Part shown: one piece after another, positions 23,840-35,066 of the stretch
Numbering within the stretch: position 1 is the first letter of the stretch
Layout: every line of letters begins with the position of its first letter
From: Zasmidium citrigriseum
Taxonomy: Eukaryota; Ascomycota; Dothideomycetes; Mycosphaerellales; Mycosphaerellaceae
Reading direction: 5' to 3'
Assembly: GCA_002786025.1 (NCBI GenBank)
Contig: NHNW01000006.1
Span: 1,054,001 to 1,118,000, forward strand
DNA: 64,000 bases
The notes under the pieces: generated by a model
What the model was told of the DNA's origin: nothing
Databases searched by the model: none
The model's input: only the letters and a program-made list of their open reading frames with translations
Program-made: the position numbers and the translations under genes

Positions 23840-25528
23840 TTACATTGGCTTGGCAGTTGGGGTGGTGAGGGTAAGGGTGCCGTTGGACTCGACACACTTG
23901 ACGCCCTGTAGACGGATCAGTATTGGTCTCGATGCTGTGATAAGATGAGCTTACCTCTGGGTATTCGTGGGCTGGGTTGCAAGCATAGCCAGTCGAGCTT
24001 GGAGCAGCGTATCCAGACGAAGGGCTCTGGTAGGCCGCAGCCGACGTTGTGGGCTTGTATGCAGGAGTGGTTGAGCTAGGCTTATACTCCGGAGTGTGCG
24101 TCGAGCTTGGCTTGTACTCAGGAGCGGTTGAGCTAGGCTTGTACTCTGGGGCGCTTGACGAGCTTGGTTTATACTCAGGAGCGGTTGAGCTAGGCTTGTA
24201 CTCAGGAGCTGGCGAGTGGTAGACTGGCGTGCTTGCTGGCGGCGCGGGCTTTCTCTCCGTCAGTGAGGGCTTGTATCGGACCACATGGGTGCACCTACAG
24301 GAGGAGGGGCGTGGTAGACTGGCGGGCTGTTGGGAACATGTTCTGTCAGTCCTCTGGTCTGTCTTTATTGTAATGGACTCAAAGACGCACGCTGGAGGCG
24401 GAGGAGGGCTAGAGCAGTGTCAGCAGAGTGATTGGCCGTTCAAATGGTTCCTGACGAGGCTTACGGAGGAGGTGGTGCGTGGTAGACTGGCGGCCTGTTT
24501 CAAGAGAATTCGGGTCAGCGCGAAACTCGGTAGCTGCAATGGATAGCTTACGCTGGTGGCGGCGGAGGGCTAAATGGAAGCATTAGTATCATGTTGACGC
24601 TCATTCAAGAGTGCGTTGACGCGGCATAGCTTACGGAGGAGGTGCGTGATACACCGGAGGAGCTGGGCTGTTAAGCGATGCCAAATCAGTATCCGTATTC
24701 GTCGACACGGCCACGACAAGATTCCTTACGGAGGAGCAGGAGGAGGCTGTGATGAACATTAGCAGAGAACAGAGTATTAGGGGTTCATGTAACGAACAGC
24801 TTCGTATTTTGGCGCTGGGGGCTGGAAAACATTAGCCAAGGTCACAAGAGACGACTATTTGTCGAACGAACCGCTGGAGGAGCTGCTGGTGGTGCTCTTT
24901 GCAGTTTGTCAGTATAACAGGCCCTGGCGAGAGTTTGGAAGCGACAGGATAGGGCTCACGGAGGTGGCGCTGGTCTATACACATCGTCAGCATCAATGTC
25001 TCAACATAGGTCCAGTTTATCTCGACTTACGGTGGTGCGCCGCACTGGGTGCTAGTGTGCAGAGAGATCTGGACACACTTCTTCTGGTCCTTGACTGGCA
25101 TCGTGTAGACGTTCCACTCGCCATAGTCGTTGACAGGGCAAGCCCAGAAGACAGGGCTGCCGTTGTAGCGAGCGCTGTTGTCTGGGCCGATGGAGAAGCC
25201 GTAGGTCGGGGCGGCACCAGCGTCGCACTGCCACTGCGTGGTTGGTGGGGTCAGGATGCAGCCGCGGCCGTCCTTGTCGTACAGACCGCCATCCTTAAGG
25301 CAGTAAGTTGCTGGTGGGTAGCTACCGCCCACGCGGTTCTGTCCGTCCTGTGATGCCTTAGCTGTTTTGCCCTGAGCTCCTGAGAAGGTATCGACGTACA
25401 CCGAGCTGGCCGAGAGGACCAGCCACGGGGCCAGAGGCGTTGATCTGGAAGCAGCATTCGCCGTGTCTTGGGATGATGGAGGCCGAGGCCGCGGTGGCCA
25501 GGCCAGCAAAGAAGAGACGTCCAGACAT
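23840..25528 (-). CDS. Secreted cell-surface protein with proline-rich linker built from nine microexons
   Basis: The N-terminal part belongs to a recurring fungal wall-protein family (CCFxINASG...GQLGDGQNRVGG...CILTPPTTQWQC, then two more Cys). A signal peptide covers about residues 1-17. The exons are 25528-25400, 25347-25031, then nine microexons (24974-24960, 24896-24872, 24821-24798, 24746-24730, 24667-24635, 24569-24552, 24494-24465, 24408-24391, 24326-24299), then 24248-23955 and 23905-23840, giving 337 residues. The microexons are 15-33 bp and encode mostly Pro, Ala and PPVYHAPP-like units; the introns between them are 50-65 bp. The large exon 12 carries five PEYKPSS-type repeats. The last exon adds a short Cys-containing end without a GPI signal. 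Every exon end has GT-AG and the phases agree, though single microexons may be skipped. Its role is probably in the cell wall. Confidence 0.8.
24299..24974 (-). repeat. Duplicated microexon-intron units
   Basis: Alternating 18-bp exons (24391-24408, 24552-24569; all-Pro then a split Ala codon) and 28-33-bp exons (24299-24326, 24465-24494, 24635-24667; PPVYHAPP) recur at about 80 bp spacing. Flanking splice sites and the GGAGGAGGTG-like plus-strand motif are shared, suggesting tandem duplication of exon-intron pairs. Confidence 0.75.
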
Positions 25529-27159
25529 TGTGGGAATGTGCGAACGAGTATGCAAAGAGTGTGAAAGAAGAGAACTGAAGAGAGATGCGGCAGTAGCGAT
25601 CCTCATATACCTAGCTGTGGGTTCAACCGGTGGATCGCACGAGAAAGTCCATGATCATTCGGACATCAAAAACGGAATGCCATTGAGTCGATGGATTGGT
25701 TCGTTGACCGGAGACAGCGTAAGAGATGATATTGTTGGTTGCCAAGGGAATGCCGAGATTGCAGACCGCAAATGGTATACCACTGGCTCGACATGATGTC
25801 TCGATGTTATGTCCAATGCGCAATCACAATCCACAATTACTTACAATTGCGACCGAATTGGTGAGACGGACATGGGGGACAGCTGGATGCCAATTTACTG
25901 AGCCATGTGTCTGCAACAGTGTTGCAAGAGAGCGCCAGTGCATCAGAAAATGCCCCAATGTTGCCATGGACAGCGAAGAGGGGTCGCCGAGATCAGTCGT
26001 CCTCTACCGAAAGATTACTCGCTGTTTCTGGGGCTTCAAGTCCAGGGTCTCATGGCTTGAATGGCGCGCGTGGATTCTTTCCGTCCGCATGATACTTGTA
26101 TTGGCGTATATGAGCCAGAAGAAGTGTCTTGGAAGTGCTGGGGCTTCGAGGGATCTGAACAGTGCTTTCCGCTAGTGCATAAAAAGCATCCAGTGGTTTG
26201 CAAGAACGCGAGATAGTTGTTGAGTTGAAGAAGTTCGGGTCTAAAGACTTGGACCAATGTCGAAATGGGTCTCCGTTGTCCGCCGATTCCAGAGATTCTA
26301 GAGTCCTGTAAATTTGGAGCGTCAGCTTCTAAAGCTCGACCATGAAAGGCTCCCGGATCACCGGGTCCAAGGAAACGCGCAATGGATGACATTGTGCGGC
26401 TTGGCGGACAGATTTGCTATCCTTGGAATGTCGTCGCGATGCAAAACGGCATTGAGTGATGGAAACCGTGGATTGAGTGGAGTATGAGGAAGACGGTGAG
26501 GTGATGTTGAAGACTACAAGGTTTGTATGGTGCACGAGCCAATCTGCTTAGTCATGCCGGTTGGTCCCTTGGTCCTTCTCCTCACACAACGCGTCTCTTC
26601 TTGCTCTTCATCCTCTTTGACATGAAAAGTCCATCAACTTCATCGGATGGCTGCGTGCTGCACACAGGAGCTATCGGCATGGCGTTCTGTCGTTTCTTCA
26701 AAGCTCTATAGAACGACCGGATTTTGCGGAATATCATTTCGAACGCTTTCACTGCGAGGCTCCTCGTCGTTGCATCGCCGCCGCACTAGATTGGATCTTT
26801 TTCCGCGAACAACGGGGCAGTAATCCATTACGTTCATCTCACGACGCGAGCGATTTCTCCGTCTCATCCGGGACAGCAATACACCGAAGATGGAGAAGGT
26901 TTGGATGTCTGCCGATCAGACCCTCTACTCTCACCACCATTCCCTGTCTTTCTTTGCACAACTCCTCATTTCGATCATAAATGCACTCGGGCAGATCTTT
27001 TCTGTGGTCCCTTGCAGTAGCTGCTCACGGCTAAACAGGCTAAATGACTCCTCCACGATTTCGTCACTCGAGCGGACATCATACATGTATCGGGAGCCGC
27101 ATTCAAGCTCACGAAGACTCTTGGAGTCTCAGCCAAGTTGAGTCTTGTATACCGACACC
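25529..27159. other. Divergent intergenic region, 1.6 kb
   Basis: Promoter space between the microexon gene (minus) and the GH31 gene (plus). No coding gene or RNA was recognised inside it. Confidence 0.55.
25604..25610 (-). promoter_or_regulatory. TATA box of the microexon gene
   Basis: GTATATG on the minus strand, about 75 bp before the ATG at 25528. Confidence 0.4.
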
Positions 27160-29451
27160 ATGAAGGCGTGGCAGATGGCATTAGCGGCGCTTTGTGCGCC
27201 AATTGCTTGCTTTGCACAGTATAGCAATGGCACCATCAGCTACTTTGCTCCCAACTCAACTGGCTTCCGCATACAACACGGCTTTGAGACAGTCCTCGTG
27301 CAACCTTATGGATACGATGGGTTCAGAGTGCGGGCGTGGCCCTTCAGACCTCCAAACGGAAATGAGATCAGCTTTCTGTACGACCCGCCACTCGAAGGCC
27401 CTGCGAACCTCACTTCTGGCATGCAGTACGATACCAAAGTCAATGGAACCCAACTCGCGGTCATTCGAAACGGCAACACCATAGCCAAGACGTACAGCCC
27501 AAACCAAAACAATCACACGATGGTGAAGCTTGCTTTCTACCGGGTTGAAACGGACGGGTCGGAGACGCTACTCACGAATGAATACGCACCGTTGAAGGCT
27601 TTGAACTCGAGATATTATGAGTGGAATGGGCCCGGCTATGAATTTTCTGCAGCATTCTCATTCAGCACGACTCCAGATGAGCAGATCTATGGAACAGGAA
27701 CCCAACAGGACCACATGATCAACAAGAAAGGCAACGTGATTGATCTTATCAACTTCAACGTGAGTTCCGTGTCAGACTCCCGGCGAAGAAATGCTGACTT
27801 TCTCGCACAGACTCATATTCCAACTCCCGTGTTTATGAGCAGCAGAGGCTATGGCTTCGTTTGGAACTCTCCAGCAGAGGGCGAGATGTCATTTGGCCAG
27901 CTCCGAAACCGCTTTACATCAAAATCCACCACGCTTGTCGATTATGCCATCGTCTCAGCACCACGAGGCGACTATGACACGCTTCAACGGCGACTTTCAG
28001 CCATGACAGGAAGAGCGCCGACGCCTCCAGACTTCTCTCTTGGGTACTTACACAGCAAGCTGCGGTATGAAAACCAGACCGAGTTCATCCAATTGGCGCA
28101 CAACTTCCACGATTACGATATCCCAGTATCGATGCTGGTGATCGACTACCTTTCATGGGCCTACCAAGGCGACTGGGCACTCCAGCACGACCTTTGGCCG
28201 AATGTGACTTACATGTCGCAAAAGGTCAAGGAGCTCACAGGAGCTGAGATCATGGCTTCGCTGTGGCCTAGCGTGGAGGATGCTAGCTCCAACTACGAGA
28301 CGATGCAGATAGCAGGCTTCCTCTCGGCGACACGATCTGGCTCTGGCATCACTGACAGCTTCAACGGTTCCTACATCCGCAACGTGGATAGTACCAATCC
28401 TCAGGCTCGCGACTTCTTGTGGAACACCCTCAAGCGCAACTACTACGACCAGGGCATCAAGAACTTCTGGATCGATCAAGCCGACGGTGGAAACTTGGGC
28501 GAGGCATACAATAACAACGGCCAATCTGACTTCATCACCTCTCTCCCCTATCCATTCGCCGACGTCCTCTACTACGCAGGCACCCAGATGAGCGTCGGAA
28601 AATACTACCCCTGGGCCCATCAATCAGCGATCGAAGACGGTCTCCGCAACGCCACAAACACCCGCACCGGAGACCCCTGCCAATACCTCTCCCTAAGTCG
28701 CTCAGGCTACATCGGCAGCCAACGCTTCTGCAGCATGATCTGGTCCGGCGACACAACCTCCGTTTGGGAAACCCTTTCCGCCCAAGTCGCCAGCGGCCTC
28801 TCCGCCGCCGCAACAGGCTGGAGCTGGTGGACGCTCGACATAGGCGGCTTCCAAACCGACCCCACCGTGCCCTGGAGCGGCAACATCGACGAGGAACCTT
28901 ACCGAGAGCTCTACGTCCGCTGGCTACAATGGGGAACTTTTTTGCCTTTTATGAGGAACCATGGATCGAGGGCGTGTAATTTCCAGGATGCGTATACGTG
29001 TAATAATGAGCCTTGGACGTATGGGGAGAAGAACTTGCCCATCATCAGGTCCTACATCAACTTGAGGTACCAGCTCCACGACTACCTTCAAGCCATCTTC
29101 AATCAATTTCACCTCACGGGAAGGATGATTATGAGGCCGCTGTATATGGACTTCAGCTTGACGGATCCCAACATTGCGAATATGACGAGGATGAACACGA
29201 ATGTTACGACGCAGCAGTACATGTTCGGCCCCAGACTTCTCGTTACGCCGGTGACGCTGCCGAATGTGACGGAGTGGGAAGTGTACTTGCCGAATACTGG
29301 AGCTGGAAATGGCACGAAGCCGTGGACGTACTGGTGGAACAACGCTACGTATGCTGGAGGACAGAGCGTTACTGTACCTGCGCCGTTGGAGCATATCCCA
29401 GTTTTCTATCTTGGGAAGAGGGAGGAGATCATGGCAGGTAATGTCTTCTAA
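27160..29451 (+). CDS. Secreted glycoside hydrolase family 31 enzyme
   Basis: A retaining alpha-glycosidase acting outside the cell. Exons 27160-27759 and 27811-29451 are joined, giving 746 residues. The 51-bp intron has GTGAGT, GCTGAC and CACAG signals but no stop, so an unspliced reading adds 17 residues. The signal peptide is at residues 1-18. The mature protein has many N-glycosylation sequons. In the (beta/alpha)8 domain the nucleophile segment FWIDQADGG lies near residue 420, and the acid/base segment MIWSGDTTSVWE near 513 contains WSGD. FLPFMRNHGSR is a typical GH31 block. The context after WID (QADG rather than MNE) differs from classical alpha-glucosidases and is nearer alpha-xylosidase-like members, so the substrate is uncertain. 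Codon bias switches near 28930. It is convergent with the GPI protein gene. Confidence 0.9.
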   Translation: MKAWQMALAALCAPIACFAQYSNGTISYFAPNSTGFRIQHGFETVLVQPYGYDGFRVRAWPFRPPNGNEISFLYDPPLEGPANLTSGMQYDTKVNGTQLAVIRNGNTIAKTYSPNQNNHTMVKLAFYRVETDGSETLLTNEYAPLKALNSRYYEWNGPGYEFSAAFSFSTTPDEQIYGTGTQQDHMINKKGNVIDLINFNVSSVSDSRRRNADFLAQTHIPTPVFMSSRGYGFVWNSPAEGEMSFGQLRNRFTSKSTTLVDYAIVSAPRGDYDTLQRRLSAMTGRAPTPPDFSLGYLHSKLRYENQTEFIQLAHNFHDYDIPVSMLVIDYLSWAYQGDWALQHDLWPNVTYMSQKVKELTGAEIMASLWPSVEDASSNYETMQIAGFLSATRSGSGITDSFNGSYIRNVDSTNPQARDFLWNTLKRNYYDQGIKNFWIDQADGGNLGEAYNNNGQSDFITSLPYPFADVLYYAGTQMSVGKYYPWAHQSAIEDGLRNATNTRTGDPCQYLSLSRSGYIGSQRFCSMIWSGDTTSVWETLSAQVASGLSAAATGWSWWTLDIGGFQTDPTVPWSGNIDEEPYRELYVRWLQWGTFLPFMRNHGSRACNFQDAYTCNNEPWTYGEKNLPIIRSYINLRYQLHDYLQAIFNQFHLTGRMIMRPLYMDFSLTDPNIANMTRMNTNVTTQQYMFGPRLLVTPVTLPNVTEWEVYLPNTGAGNGTKPWTYWWNNATYAGGQSVTVPAPLEHIPVFYLGKREEIMAGNVF

Positions 29452-29604
29452 AAGTAAGATCCTGACAATTACGAAATGCATTCTTGCAGACTATCGACAG
29501 TTCTACACACATCTTCTCCATTTGTTTTGTTCTGTTCATCCGACATTACGAGATTGCTGCTAATTCATAATCATGTTCGTCATAATCGTCACATCCACTC
29601 CCGA

Positions 29605-30360
29605 TTAAAGCATCGCCATCAAGCCCAGACCAGCCAGGACCAATCCCTGCCCAGCAAAGTTCCTCGTTCCAGCAGAATCGGTATTCAAACTCGCGCTCGC
29701 GGAAGAAGTCATCGAGCCCATATCAGATGACTGCTCAGGCGTGTTCGAAGGAGTCAGGATTGCCGTGCTCGTGATCGTCGAGGGAGAGCCCGAGGATTCG
29801 GACATTGTTGTGACGAAGATAGATGTCGCTGTTGAGCCTGGCTCGACTGTTGTTGGCGAGGAAGTACTTGAGGAAGTACTGCTGCTAGTGGCGGGCATCA
29901 TCGTCCCATTAACCATGGTGGGAGGAAGCAACGTCGAACTCGAACTCGAACTCGAAGAGCTCGAAGAGGTCATGCTGGTGACACTAGAACTCGTGGAACT
30001 TGACGTGCCACCAGAGCTGTCATCCGCCGTACACAACACACTGCCCACCTGCACGGTATTCGTGCTCAACAAACTCGGTCTCTCGGCAGTGAAACTCGCC
30101 GGCCCCGTGGAGTTGTTATACGTAAAGGGCGTGCAGGTGATACTGTCGAGGTCCACGCCCGAGGAGTCGGTCAGGTAAAGTGTGCTGACGGTTTGGAAGG
30201 CGGGACCCGTGCAGCGCGTGTTGAGGGCGCAGGTTATGGTTGTGTTTGTGAGACCGTTGCCGGCGCCGCCGTGCGAGGCTTCGACTGTTATTGTGGCGGA
30301 TTGGGCGAGGGTGGTTGTTGCCATGAGGCCCAGAGTGGCGAGGAGGTGTTTGGAGAGCAT
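29605..30360 (-). CDS. GPI-anchored Ser/Thr-rich cell-surface protein
   Basis: A single-exon gene of 251 residues with no recognised enzyme domain. A signal peptide (residues 1-19, ending LAQS) is followed by a compact Cys-containing domain up to about residue 115, with four Cys and several N-glycosylation sites. Then comes a long Ser/Thr-rich stalk with an uninterrupted Ser tract. The C-terminus (NFAGQGLVLAGLGLMAML) is a hydrophobic GPI-attachment signal preceded by small residues. Such proteins sit in the plasma membrane or cell wall. Part of the stalk DNA is a repeated TCGAGT-like tract (about 29933-29970). Confidence 0.85.
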   Translation of the reverse strand: MLSKHLLATLGLMATTTLAQSATITVEASHGGAGNGLTNTTITCALNTRCTGPAFQTVSTLYLTDSSGVDLDSITCTPFTYNNSTGPASFTAERPSLLSTNTVQVGSVLCTADDSSGGTSSSTSSSVTSMTSSSSSSSSSSSTLLPPTMVNGTMMPATSSSTSSSTSSPTTVEPGSTATSIFVTTMSESSGSPSTITSTAILTPSNTPEQSSDMGSMTSSASASLNTDSAGTRNFAGQGLVLAGLGLMAML

Positions 30361-31360
30361 ATTGGCTGATCTTGAGGTTGTGATTGTGGGAAGTTGTCGT
30401 CTTCTGGTGGAAAGGCTGAGAGGTGTTCTCGATGTCAGGTACTTCCTCTAGGTACATGTACCTTTTCGACAGCTAAGCTTCCAGTCTCGGTCTCGGTGGC
30501 GTGTAGAGATGTAGGCAGACAAAGAAAAATGTCAGGCCAGGGTTTGGGCTGTCTTTTGAACGGCTTCGTGTTCCTTTGACGGCGCTGCCTTCACCGAGAC
30601 ATGAGAGGCTCTGCCGTGTTCACGTCTGCTCAGATCAGCCCGTCGAGTGACGTTGTTGTGCCCAGCCTCCCTCGAGATATCTGTAATGGTCAAAGAAACG
30701 ATAGGTGGCGTCCAACGGTTATTCAACGGTTATTAAACCCTCTTACAGACATCTCTCCCTCGTGCACAATGCACAAGAATAGCAAGCTTTGGCTGATCAG
30801 CCGCTAGGTGGGATACTTCGTGTTTTCCTGCTCAGCGTAGTTGTGAGTGAATGCTGCGTACTTGTCAGAATGAAGTTGTCGATTCGCTGGTGTTCTCTCT
30901 GTTGTTCAAGCCCTCATTTCCTTCAATATTTTTTCACAATCTCAGTATTTTGATGGATGCGTCATTGACCACGCGGAAAGGCTCGCTGCTTCCGCTGGGG
31001 CTGTCAGGATGCAGGTGTCCGGCATATGCTGGTGGACGGCCTGGATCACGCCACGTGGATGTCGATGAGTGTTTCGGCCCCATGTTGTGCTTTCTTCTGT
31101 CTCTTCTTCCTATCCCATCGAAATAGCTCTTGAGGCAGCCATCGCAGCCAGCTGTGTTGATCTCGTGTTTCTTTCGCCTTCTTTTTGATGATTGACGCGC
31201 TCCAAGATGGCGCCTCAAACAAACTTTGACCGGCGGGGCAAGTCCGACTTCCAGTCCGCGGCATGTCGTGTCAGCAAGTACGACCGCGAACTTCGCATTT
31301 GTTCAACACCGAGAGACGCAGCTGAAAAATGCGTGATTGGCGCTGAATGGGAATTGTTCC
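30361..31360. other. Divergent intergenic region, 1.0 kb
   Basis: Promoter space between the GPI protein (minus) and the MpaB-like oxygenase (plus). An alternative non-ATG open extension of the oxygenase frame reaches 31337. No gene was seen. Confidence 0.55.
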
Positions 31361-32773
31361 ATGGAGAAGAGACAGAATCCGGACGGGCTGCCGACGTCGC
31401 CTTACTATGCCTTCAACTTGGGCCCAAACCACCTGTCTCGGAGCGATCTTGAAAGGCTGAAACAGCAGCATGATGAAGTCGGCAGCGCAGCGTTAGATCA
31501 GCTGCACGATATCTCCAAGGAGGCAGCCGGTAGCTTCAGGGTCGATCTCTTCGCACTACTCCAGGAGCACCACGAAAAGCACACGGCTTTGACTCGACTG
31601 TGGGATGATGTGTACCACGTACCGGAATGGGTCGACTGGGCACAGCTGGAGCGAGGACAGAAAGTCTTCTGGCGCTACGGCTTTGCTAATCTGATCGGCT
31701 TCGCTCTCCAAGGCTTCATGGGCGGCAATGCCGCAACACCTGGGATTGCAGAGGTCCTGGTCCGTACCGGTGGCTTTTCTGCGAATGTCGTCTTGCGAAG
31801 GGCTCTAGAGACGTTTCAGGGACTACTCCAAGTGACGAAGTCTCTGCAGGATCTAAAGCCGAATGGAGCTGGCCATATATCCTTGATCCGGATACGATTG
31901 CTTCATGCCAACGTCAGGCAGCGAATTCTCAAGCTTCGAGATGCGGATCCGTCCTACTTCGACACAGATCAGTATGGCATACCCATCAATACTTGCGATG
32001 ATGTCCATACCATTGCACTCTTCGGTTGCAATCCAGTATGGATTGAACTGCCAGCCATGGGACTCACACCAAGCGCTGCAGAGATTGTCGACTACATCGC
32101 AATGTTCAGATACATTGCGTATGTATTGGGCGTACCTGCTGGCTACTTCACCAGCGTCGTCAAGGCCAAAGAGACCATGGAAGCCATGTGCGTGTACGAG
32201 TGCACACCGAATGATACGTCCAAGGTATTGTGCCACAACTTCATCGCTGCGTTGAAGGACGTACCTCCAGCCAATGTCTCAGCCGGATTCATCGCAGCTG
32301 CAAGTCAAGCCATCAATGGCATCCGCCTTAGTGACGATCTCGGTGCAGGCGTTCCTGGGAGGATGGATGTTGCAACATTTCGAGGCTTTTGCTGGCTTGC
32401 GAGAGCACTCGTCTTTCTCCAGAAACTGTCGCCGAGCTTTGACGAGCTGATGATCAATGTAGGCCGATAATCGGCATACTCAGTCTGCTCTCCGCTAACG
32501 TGCGCACAGTTACAGCGAAATGTCTTATACGCTTACATCGTCGAAGGAAACTCATCGAAGTTTTGCCTGGGCGGTGCATCAAACTTCGCCATGAAGTACA
32601 TTCCACGACTCGGAAAACGCACTGGAAAAGGATATCCTAGCGGCACGAGACCTGCATCTGGATTCTTGTTCCGGCCCTTGGAGTGCTTGTTCTTTAGCAC
32701 GTTTATCCTGGGATGTTGTCTCGGGCCTGCGCTACTGATCGCACTGGTCGTATTTGGACGAATTTGTGCATGA
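31361..32773 (+). CDS. MpaB/rubber-oxygenase-type (DUF2236) heme oxygenase-like protein
   Basis: The family includes the ER-bound oxygenase MpaB of mycophenolic acid biosynthesis and bacterial latex-clearing oxygenase. Exons 31361-32458 and 32510-32773 are joined over a 51-bp intron, giving 453 residues. Reading on without splicing would stop at 32470 and lose the conserved C-terminus (LGGASNFAMKYIPRLGKRTGKG). The core block WRYGFANLIGFALQGFMGG near residues 105-125 and RIRLLHANVRQR near 177-188 match the family; its His is the expected proximal heme ligand. A hydrophobic helix at the extreme C-terminus could anchor it in a membrane. The start is the first in-frame ATG. It sits upstream of an esterase and an SDR on the same strand. 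Confidence 0.87.
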
Positions 32774-33308
32774 TGTCGACACCAAATCCTTCGCTCCAGC
32801 AATTTATTACTACGCTTCCCCGTCACGAGGACCATATCCACGTCCACAGCCACTGGCCAAGCCGATTAGAGCGCCTTTCTATGACTTGGCCGCGGGCCCT
32901 CCACTCGGAGATAGGCTGTAGTCGTTCGGCCAGCTCTTGCCGATGAGCACCCGAAGGTCGGCAACCAATCCGAAACCCTGTCTCTCCACAAACCCACCCC
33001 CTCAGTTCCTGCATGGCCTCCTCCGCGTGCGCCTTTTGTGCAACGGAGGCTGAACGACGTTCAACTGCCGCACCACTGGTCGCCGGGCACGTGAGCCACT
33101 TGTGCCTGAACGAAGCAACTTCGCCTCGCCATCGACGACTTGCCAAGACGAAATCGTCTCTAGCGTGCAGCATCGGCTTTGACTTCGGCGGACGTTGCAC
33201 CGCACGATGGAGGGTGACGTCTGTATAAAGCTTGTGTATCACGTCTACAATTTTTGTTCCTGGATCCTTCGACTGCCATTTCTCGTTCTCGAAGCGCTCT
33301 TTTGCAAG
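32774..33308. other. Intergenic region before the carboxylesterase
   Basis: About 535 bp with the esterase promoter at its right end. A long minus-strand open frame (32823-33764) crosses it and the esterase start; I judge it to be a shadow. Confidence 0.55.
33224..33230 (+). promoter_or_regulatory. TATA box of the carboxylesterase gene
   Basis: TATAAAG about 80 bp before the ATG at 33309. Confidence 0.5.
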
Positions 33309-35066
33309 ATGAAGTCGATTACGGTCGGTGCTGGACTTTTGGGCTTGGTGGCTGCCGCGCCTCACAATGCTCCATCGTATGGTGGTGGAGCACCCAAAGT
33401 CACGGTCAAGAACGGAACGATTGAGGGAGTTCACTCTGATGCCTACAACGAGGACTACTTTCTCGGCATTCCATTCGCACAACCACCAGTTGACGACCTC
33501 CGATTCCGCAACCCTCAGTCCATCAACTCCAGCTTTGATGGAGTTTTCCAAGCTACAGAGTATGCATCGGCGTGCTACGGATACGGCGTCAGTCTGAAAA
33601 TACTGCCAAATATTTAACATGCGACTGACTTTATATTCCAGGGCGATCAAATTGGCTACCCACAATCGGATGACTGCTTGTACCTGAACGTCGTTCGTCC
33701 ATCTGGCTACGAGAATGCTTCGCTGCCAGTCGGAGTCTGGATCCATGGCGGAGGCCTCTACCAAGGTTCAACAATCGACGAACGCTACAATCTGACGTTC
33801 ATCGTTGAGAATTCGGTGAAGATCGGAAAGCCCATCATCGGAGCTTCAATCGCGTACCGACTTGGACCTTGGGGTTTCTTGAACTCGCAAGAAGTTAGTG
33901 CAAGTGGGAACACAAACATTGGTCTGCGTGATCAACGTCTTGCACTTCACTGGATCAACGAGAACATTGCTGCTTTCGGTGGTTCTCCTGATAAGGTCAC
34001 GATCTGGGGAGAGAGTGCTGGAGCCGGATCCGTTGGCTGGCATCTTACAGCCTACAACGGCCGAGACGATGGTCTCTTCCGCGCCGGTATAATGGAGTCC
34101 GGAAACCCTGTCAACTACAACAGCTACAAGACGAACATCGAGTACCAGCCGAGGTTTAACGACTTGCTCAACCGCACTGGCTGCACCGAAGCGCTTGATC
34201 GACTTGATTGCCTTCGCAAGGTTCCTGTCGATGAGATCCAGAACATCTTCAATTCCACCTCCCTTTCCAGTGGCTGGAGCCCCATTGTCGACGGAGACTT
34301 CATCCAACGCTGGGCCAGCATCCAGCTCCAGGAAGGTGACTTCGTTAAAGTGCCAATCATTGATGGCGCAAACTCTGATGAGGGTAACTCTTTCGCACCG
34401 AGGCCTGTTGATTCCGAGGCAGATTTTGCCTCGTTCATTGCCAACACCAGCCTGTCCAACCCTCTGCCTCAGTGGTGGGTCGATGAGGCACTGAAGGCAT
34501 ATCCCAACACCCCGGCCTATTGGGTCCCCGATGTACAAGAGCTGGGCAACTACACATACCCTCCAGCGTATGGATCGCAGTACAGACGAGCTTCGGCATA
34601 CTTTGGCGACGTTTACTTCCACGCAAATCGCCGCGGTGCTGTGGAGACCTGGACCGCCCATGATGTGCCTGCTTACTCCTACCGCTTCAACACCAGAGCT
34701 GCCGGCTTCGATTGGATCGATGGAGTCATGCACTTCCAAGAGGTCGCTTTCGTCTTCGACAACACCATGGGACTGGGATACGACGAGGAGCACGGCACTG
34801 TCAACCCCTTCCTCAACAAGCCACAGAGCTACTACGACCTCGCTGGTCACATGAGCAGGTCCTGGGCGTCTTTCATTCATGACTTGGACCCCAACTATGC
34901 CGGCAAGAACGCTTCCACACTTGCATGGCCCAAGTACAGCTTGGACAACCCGCAAAACATTGTCTTCGACGCCAACGTTACCGGCGTTGCCTACGCCGAG
35001 CCAGACACGTACAGAGCAGACGGCATTCGGTTCATCTTGGACCACTCTCTCGCATACAGGAGATGA
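33309..35066 (+). CDS. Secreted type-B carboxylesterase/lipase
   Basis: An alpha/beta-hydrolase that cleaves carboxylic esters outside the cell. Exons 33309-33587 and 33642-35066 give 567 residues. The intron uses a GTCAGT donor, which is weaker than usual. A short signal peptide (about residues 1-16) precedes the mature start. The oxyanion-hole HGGG is near residue 127 and the nucleophile elbow GESAGAGS near 214-221. The acidic residue lies in NSDEGNSF near 338 and the catalytic His in MHFQEVAFVF near 455, in the usual type-B order. The block EDCLYLNVVRP-like (here DDCLYLNVVRP) is conserved. Several N-glycosylation sites are present. A 463-codon open frame on the opposite strand is a codon-bias shadow. 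The natural substrate is unknown. Confidence 0.92.

Noticed and set aside
24859..25353. 164-codon plus-strand open frame
   Set aside because: It is antisense to the microexon gene, whose Cys-rich family sequence and splice sites fit the other strand.
32823..33764. 313-codon minus-strand open frame
   Set aside because: It overlaps the esterase promoter and first exons, includes the esterase TATA box and has no recognisable domain.
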